Below are positions 39,244 to 43,029 of a stretch of 43,029 nucleotides of DNA, in pieces. Location of the stretch: NCBI RefSeq assembly GCF_008386575.1, contig NZ_VUOA01000041.1:1109-44137 (forward strand). The letters run 5' to 3'. Below the pieces are notes generated by a model. It searched no databases. It was not told where the DNA came from and was given only the letters and a program-made list of their open reading frames with translations. Source of the DNA: Salinarimonas soli. GTDB lineage: Bacteria > Pseudomonadota > Alphaproteobacteria > Rhizobiales > Beijerinckiaceae. How positions within the stretch are numbered: the first letter of the stretch is position 1; each line of letters opens with the position of its first letter. A program made the position numbers and the translations under genes.

Positions 39244-40944
39244 TCAGCCGAGCATCAGATCGTCGAGCTGGGCGTGGCTGGCCGTGTCGAAGCCGTCGAG
39301 CGTATGGACGAAGCCCGCGAGCGCATCCGCGGCGGAGGCCTTCTGGATCTCGCCCGCCGCGATGGGCAGGACCAGCTTGTAGCCGGCCGAGCCGTCGACC
39401 TCGCCGCCCGTGCCCGCGCCATGGCCGTCGAGGGTGGTCAAGCCGTGCAGCACGATCTCGCGGTTCTGGAGCGGCGCCTCGTCGAGCAGGGTCGCGAGGG
39501 AGCCGTTCGCCGGGTCGGAGAGGTCGTAGGTCTGGGCGAAGATGAAGGAATCGCCTGACGGCGTCGGGAACCCCGCCAGCCCGGCCGCCGGGGAGGAGGT
39601 CAGGTTGAGCAGGATCGGTCCATAGGTCTGCTGGCCTTCGGCGAGCTCGATGAAGCCGTCGCGGTCGCTGTCCTGTGCCAGGGTCGGGACGTTCGAATCC
39701 CTGCCGTCCTCGAAGCCGTGGATGTGCTGCACGTGGGTCTGGCCGGGCTCGACGCCCGTCGCCGCCGTGATCACGGTGAGCTGGTCGCCGTTACGCAGCA
39801 GCAGAGCGCCGCCCTCGGCATCCGAGTTGTTGAGCTCGTTCAGGTCGGCGAAGTAATAGTCGTCCGCCTGCGCGAAAGCCCGCACGAAACCGGCGAAGGT
39901 CAGGCTGCCGAACGTATCGGTGCTGCTCGAAGCGACCGGGCTCTGTCCGCCGTCGGCATCTGAGCCGCCTTGACCATGATCGCTGCCATGGTCCTGCGTG
40001 GCTGCCTGTCCGGTGGCGCCTTGGCTCATTTGGCCACCCGTATCGGAGGTGGTTGCCGCAGGTGGGGTGGACGGGGTTGCAGCGGCCGTTTGGACGGCCC
40101 CCCCGTCGCCAGCACCGGAATCGGCCGGCATGGCGGACCCTGCCCGTGCCGTCGTAGCGCCGTCGGCAGCAACCGAGGTCTGTGCGTGCGAGTGGCTGCT
40201 CTCGAAGCCGTCGAGCGTGTCGGCGAAGGCGGCCAGCGCGGCCCCGTTGGAGGAGGCGGCCTGGATCTCGCCCGACGCGATGGGCAGGACGAGCTTGAAG
40301 CCGGCCGAGCCGTCGACCTCGCCGGTCGTGCCCTGACCCTGGCCGTCGAGGGTGGTCAGGCCGTGCAGCACGATCTCGCGGTTCTGGAGCGGCGCCTCGT
40401 CGAGCAGGGTCGCGAGGGAGCCGTTCGCCGGATCGGAGAGGTCGTAGGTCTCGGCGAAGATGAAGGACTTGCCCTCCGGGGCCGGGAAGCCCGGTGCGCC
40501 CGCGCCCGGAGGCGAGGTGAGGTTGAGCAGGATCGGGCCGTAGCTGTCCGTTCCCTCGGCGAGCTCGATGAAGCCGTCCCGGTCATCGTCCAGCGCCAGG
40601 GTCGGGCTGGCGGCGTTGCTCCCGTCCTCGAAGCCATGGATGTGCTGGGCATGGATCTGCCCTGCCTCGACGCCCGTCGCCGCCGTGATCACCGTGAGAC
40701 GGTCGCCGTCCTGGAACAGGAGCGCGCCGCCCTCGGCGTCGGAATTGTTGAGCTCCTTCAGGTCGGCGAAGAAGACCTTGTCGGCGTCGGCGAAGGCGCG
40801 CAGGAAGCTGACGAAGCTCCCCTGGCCGAACAATTCGGTGTGACCTGCGAGGCCGAGACCGAGGAAGCCGCTGGCCTGGACCCCCGCGGACGTCCCGCCT
40901 GCACCCGAGCCGTGGCCCATGTCGGAGTGGTTCTGATCTGCCAT
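39244..40944 (-). CDS. Putative type I secreted protein with two CHRD-like/EF-hand units
   Basis: 566 residues, no signal peptide. Two near-identical units (about 43-248 and 349-554, spacing 306 residues) are joined by a low-complexity linker (about 250-345; A, G, S, T, D, Q, H rich). Each unit has the CHRD-like motif HIHGFEDG (101-108; 407-414), a perfect 12-residue EF-hand loop (119-130 starting DDDRDG; 425-436 starting DSDRDG), and the segment DLSDPANGSLATLLDEAPLQ. No RTX nonapeptides. The adjacent exporter and adaptor on the same strand imply type I secretion, probably through the C-terminal end (HAQLDDLMLG). The ATG follows GGAGG by eight bases. CHRD assignment is by motif only; function unknown, perhaps calcium-stabilised surface or matrix protein. 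Confidence 0.82.
   Translation of the reverse strand: MADQNHSDMGHGSGAGGTSAGVQASGFLGLGLAGHTELFGQGSFVSFLRAFADADKVFFADLKELNNSDAEGGALLFQDGDRLTVITAATGVEAGQIHAQHIHGFEDGSNAASPTLALDDDRDGFIELAEGTDSYGPILLNLTSPPGAGAPGFPAPEGKSFIFAETYDLSDPANGSLATLLDEAPLQNREIVLHGLTTLDGQGQGTTGEVDGSAGFKLVLPIASGEIQAASSNGAALAAFADTLDGFESSHSHAQTSVAADGATTARAGSAMPADSGAGDGGAVQTAAATPSTPPAATTSDTGGQMSQGATGQAATQDHGSDHGQGGSDADGGQSPVASSSTDTFGSLTFAGFVRAFAQADDYYFADLNELNNSDAEGGALLLRNGDQLTVITAATGVEPGQTHVQHIHGFEDGRDSNVPTLAQDSDRDGFIELAEGQQTYGPILLNLTSSPAAGLAGFPTPSGDSFIFAQTYDLSDPANGSLATLLDEAPLQNREIVLHGLTTLDGHGAGTGGEVDGSAGYKLVLPIAAGEIQKASAADALAGFVHTLDGFDTASHAQLDDLMLG
39424..39549 (-). repeat. Intragenic duplication, copy 2 (cargo gene)
   Basis: 126 bases that match 40342-40467 with three mismatches by my reading. 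They code for the segment from the DLSDPANG motif to LTTLDGHG in the second unit. Confidence 0.85.
40342..40467 (-). repeat. Intragenic duplication, copy 1 (cargo gene)
   Basis: Counterpart of 39424-39549, offset 918 bases (306 codons). The near identity at third codon positions shows a recent duplication or continuing gene conversion between the two units. Confidence 0.85.
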
Positions 40945-41253
40945 AAACAATTCCTCCAGAATATTTTTCTCGATGAAGTCGCGGCTCAGCAAACTCATTC
41001 GAGCCCATATGGCCTCAGCTTGTCCGTTGGAATTCGTACGAACGATAATTTCGCATGCATAGGGCGTGTGAGGGCGAGATATGCGGCCCATCGAAATTGA
41101 TGATCTCTTGCAGCGAGTTCGCACATACGCAGAATATTAACCTAGGTTAACGGTGAAGCTTTGTCATGAGACAACTTTTATTTCGTCGGCCGTGCATCCA
41201 CGTGCCTCCCCGCCGGGTATCCACAGTTGCCGAGACCCTGATGGATCCGCTGA
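40945..41253. promoter_or_regulatory. AT-rich control region upstream of the cargo gene
   Basis: 309 bases, clearly lower in GC than all flanks. Holds two perfect palindromes: TTAACCTAGGTTAA (41137-41150) and TTCGTACGAA (41033-41042). Probably carries the promoter of the secretion cassette on the minus strand; no clear -35/-10 pair could be fixed. Confidence 0.5.
41137..41150. promoter_or_regulatory. Perfect 14-bp palindrome TTAACCTAGGTTAA
   Basis: Two inverted TTAACC half-sites touching at the centre, 193 bases upstream of the cargo start. TTAACC is a CtrA half-site, but the spacing between TTAA cores is six, not seven, so it may belong to another regulator. Confidence 0.5.
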
Positions 41254-41316
41254 ATGTGCGCGAGCGAGAGGCCTCTCTCCACGGCGACCTGGGGCCGGAA
41301 GTCCAGTTCCTCCGCG

Positions 41317-41484
41317 ATGTTCGTCGTCCGCTTCGCGGACGGGGAGACCGCCTATCTCGTCCTTCCCCGGAGCGAGGTGCCCCTGAGCGACACGGGACCG
41401 GCAGCGTTCCAGGCCGTCCTCCAGCGCCAGGCGAGGGGCGAGCTCCGGGGCGGGGAGATCGCGGGCGTGACGCGCGCCCGTTGA
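41317..41484 (+). CDS. Small hypothetical protein (55 residues)
   Basis: MFVVRFADGETAYLVLPRSE and the following helix-like AAFQAVLQRQARGELRGGEI read like a compact soluble protein with a beta hairpin and a helix. No ribosome site precedes this ATG; the in-frame ATG at 41254 gives 76 residues but a less protein-like N-terminus. No family recognised. Upstream of, and on the same strand as, the FNT gene. Confidence 0.4.
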   Translation: MFVVRFADGETAYLVLPRSEVPLSDTGPAAFQAVLQRQARGELRGGEIAGVTRAR

Positions 41485-41656
41485 CGAACCGGCGCGCGGT
41501 GCCCGGCACCTCCCGTGGCGAGCGTGGGCATCGTGGGCCCCGCTCTCGTCCCTACCGGCTTGCGGATTCGCCGCATCGTCCGGCCTGAGCCCTGGCCCGA
41601 GAGGGAACGAGCGCACCCTCCTCGGGTTGGCGCTCGCACATCGCCCGGAGCGCCCG

Positions 41657-42511
41657 ATGGCCACCAAGGACGACGAGAACCGCCTCAACGCCGCCGCGGA
41701 GGTGACCGACCTTTCGGCGCCCGAGCGGCGCGAGGTGGCCCGGCAAAGCCGCCCGAGCGCCGCGCTCATCCACGAGACCATCCGGGCCGAGGGCCAAAGC
41801 GAGCTCGACCGGGCCGCGTCCGCGCTCCTCCTGTCCGGGCTCGCGGCCGGCTTGTCCATGGGGCTCTCGCTCCTGGTGCAGGGGTTCCTTCATGCTGGCT
41901 TGCCGGCCGCGCCCTGGCGCGACCTCGTGGTGGGCTGGGGCTACACGGTCGGCTTCCTCGTCGTGGTGCTCGGCCGCCAGCAGCTCTTCACCGAGAACAC
42001 GATCACCCCCGTCCTGCCGCTCCTCCACGAGCGCAGCACGCAGGCCCTCTGGCGCCTTCTCCGCCTGTGGGCCCTGGTGCTGGTGGCCAACATCGCCGGC
42101 ACCTGGCTCGTCGCCGCCGCCCTGGCCCATGGCGAGATCGCTCCGCCGGAGGTGCGTGCCGCCTTCCAGGAGATCAGCCGGCATGCGCTGGGGCATTCGT
42201 TCTGGGCCACGGCCGCCCGGGGCGTCGCGGCGGGCTGGATCATCGCCCTGATGGTCTGGCTCCTGCCCGGGGCGGACGGGCAGCGTCTCATCGTCGTCCT
42301 GCTCATGACCTATGTCGTGGCCCTCGCGGACCTCGCCCACGTGATCGCCGGATCCGTCGACGCCTTCTATCTCGTCCAGACGGGCGCAGCCGATTACGGC
42401 GACTACCTCGTCCGCTTCTTCGCGCCGACACTCCTCGGCAACCTCGTGGGCGGCGTCACGCTGGTGGCGGTGTTGAACTTCGGCCAGGTCGCGCCGGAGC
42501 TGTCGGACTAG
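41657..42511 (+). CDS. Formate/nitrite transporter family protein (YfdC-like)
   Basis: 284 residues with six membrane helices after a 65-residue polar N-terminal region. The FNT fold is recognisable from the two half-helix loops: QQLFTENTITPVLPLL and ADLAHVIAGSVDAFYLV, the latter with the central histidine. The TENTxTPVLP loop is that of the YfdC branch rather than FocA or NirC, so the substrate is not known to be formate or nitrite. The ATG at 41657 has CGGAG six bases upstream; an upstream TTG is less likely. Confidence 0.88.
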   Translation: MATKDDENRLNAAAEVTDLSAPERREVARQSRPSAALIHETIRAEGQSELDRAASALLLSGLAAGLSMGLSLLVQGFLHAGLPAAPWRDLVVGWGYTVGFLVVVLGRQQLFTENTITPVLPLLHERSTQALWRLLRLWALVLVANIAGTWLVAAALAHGEIAPPEVRAAFQEISRHALGHSFWATAARGVAAGWIIALMVWLLPGADGQRLIVVLLMTYVVALADLAHVIAGSVDAFYLVQTGAADYGDYLVRFFAPTLLGNLVGGVTLVAVLNFGQVAPELSD

Positions 42512-42602
42512 GGATGGCGATCCGCCGATCCGGGTGAATGTTGGAGAGCACCGCCCTCCGCCGCGCCGTCCGCGAGGCCGCGCTGGTCCTCCCCGCCGGA
42601 CC

Positions 42603-42737
42603 CTAGAGAGCACCGACGAGTCGCAAGGCCAGATAGACGAGGAAGATCGTCCAGGCGAGCGTCAGAACGGCGCCAAGGACCATCGCGGCCGTCAGCAAGA
42701 CATCGCGGACGCGCCTGACAGGTGTTTCAGGGCTCAT
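42603..42737 (-). CDS. Very small membrane protein, hypothetical
   Basis: 44 residues from MSPETPVRRV; one hydrophobic helix (VLLTAAMVLGAVLTLAWTIF and following) fills the C-terminal two thirds. GGGGCAGG lies just before the ATG. A longer version from 42794 is open. Convergent with the FNT gene. No family recognised; plausible small membrane protein. Confidence 0.4.
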   Translation of the reverse strand: MSPETPVRRVRDVLLTAAMVLGAVLTLAWTIFLVYLALRLVGAL

Positions 42738-43029
42738 GCCCTGCCCCACGTCGAGATCGGACGTCACGACTTTGGTCCTTGACCGATGGCCCATCTCAAA
42801 AAACACCCGCGTCACCACGGTGTGTCATCGGCAAACTTGGTTGAACGTGCCCTGAACGGCACGCATCATTTTCGCCTTATTGCGCGCTGTGCCCGTCTCC
42901 ACTCGGGCCCGAAACGCCCGCCGAGGCCGAGAGGCCCTAGGCCCGACGCGCGTCGGGCATCAAGCTCTCACGCGGGACCTCACGAGCCCTCGGCCAGGCC
43001 CCTCTCGGCCCGGACCTCGCCCGCGGCGC
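42738..43029. other. Right-end noncoding stretch with an 18-bp palindrome
   Basis: 292 bases with no gene seen. It contains the perfect palindrome GCCCGACGCGCGTCGGGC (42941-42958), which could be a terminator stem of a gene beyond the edge or an operator. The final 70 bases are very GC-rich. Confidence 0.4.

Noticed and set aside
39244-40944. RTX nonapeptide repeats in the secreted protein
   Set aside because: I looked for GGxGxDxUx runs and found none; only single EF-hand loops are present in each unit.
39970-41100. 376-codon plus-strand frame opposite the cargo gene
   Set aside because: Antisense to a repeat-containing gene with a strong ribosome site; no independent support.

Overview
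This is a 43-kb, GC-rich piece of an alphaproteobacterial genome, most likely Hyphomicrobiales and plausibly a Methylobacteriaceae or Microvirga-like bacterium. That placement is inferred from the GC content, an HWE-family kinase, a rhizobial-type glpSTPQUV glycerol transporter, a matPQM-AB malonate cluster and a CtrA-type DNA box. I see no tRNA, rRNA, CRISPR array, insertion sequence or phage gene.

Positions 1-9,300 are a signalling block with visibly lower GC (about 62% in a line I counted, against 68-75% in lines further right). It holds the N-terminal part of an HBM-domain chemoreceptor, a single-domain response regulator, a small membrane protein, a ParD-like/PAS/HWE histidine kinase, an MHYT hybrid histidine kinase and an orphan TRAP-type binding protein. 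About 0.7 kb of decayed sequence with short hairpins follows.

Positions 9,386-18,541 are a CUT1-type ABC uptake cluster. The minus-strand operon encodes two permeases, an argininosuccinate-lyase-like enzyme and an ATPase. Around it lie two ROK-family regulators, a metallo-beta-lactamase-fold hydrolase and a Tat-type solute-binding protein. The substrate cannot be read from the sequence.

Positions 18,727-24,801 (minus) are a complete glycerol-type ABC transporter, glpS-T-P-Q-U-V, without the usual glpK, glpD or glpR beside it. Its two ATPases carry complementary defects, so one ATP site should be consensus and the other degenerate. Then come a broken glutathione S-transferase gene, an alpha/beta hydrolase and an old-yellow-enzyme-type reductase that are translationally coupled, and a GntR regulator.

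Positions 27,308-34,360 form a malonate catabolism unit: a GntR regulator divergent from a TRAP transporter (matPQM), malonyl-CoA decarboxylase (matA) and malonyl-CoA synthetase (matB), with a GntR-type operator and a promoter in the divergent gap. MatPQM imports malonate, MatB makes malonyl-CoA, and MatA decarboxylates it to acetyl-CoA. A quinone oxidoreductase and a secreted FKBP-type isomerase follow.

Positions 36,083-40,944 (minus) are a type I secretion cassette: a cargo gene, then an ABC exporter and an HlyD-type adaptor. The 566-residue cargo is the most unusual protein here. It has two nearly identical CHRD-like units about 306 residues apart, each with a perfect 12-residue EF-hand calcium loop, and no RTX nonapeptides. 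The right end has a YfdC-like formate/nitrite-transporter-family protein and two small ORFs.
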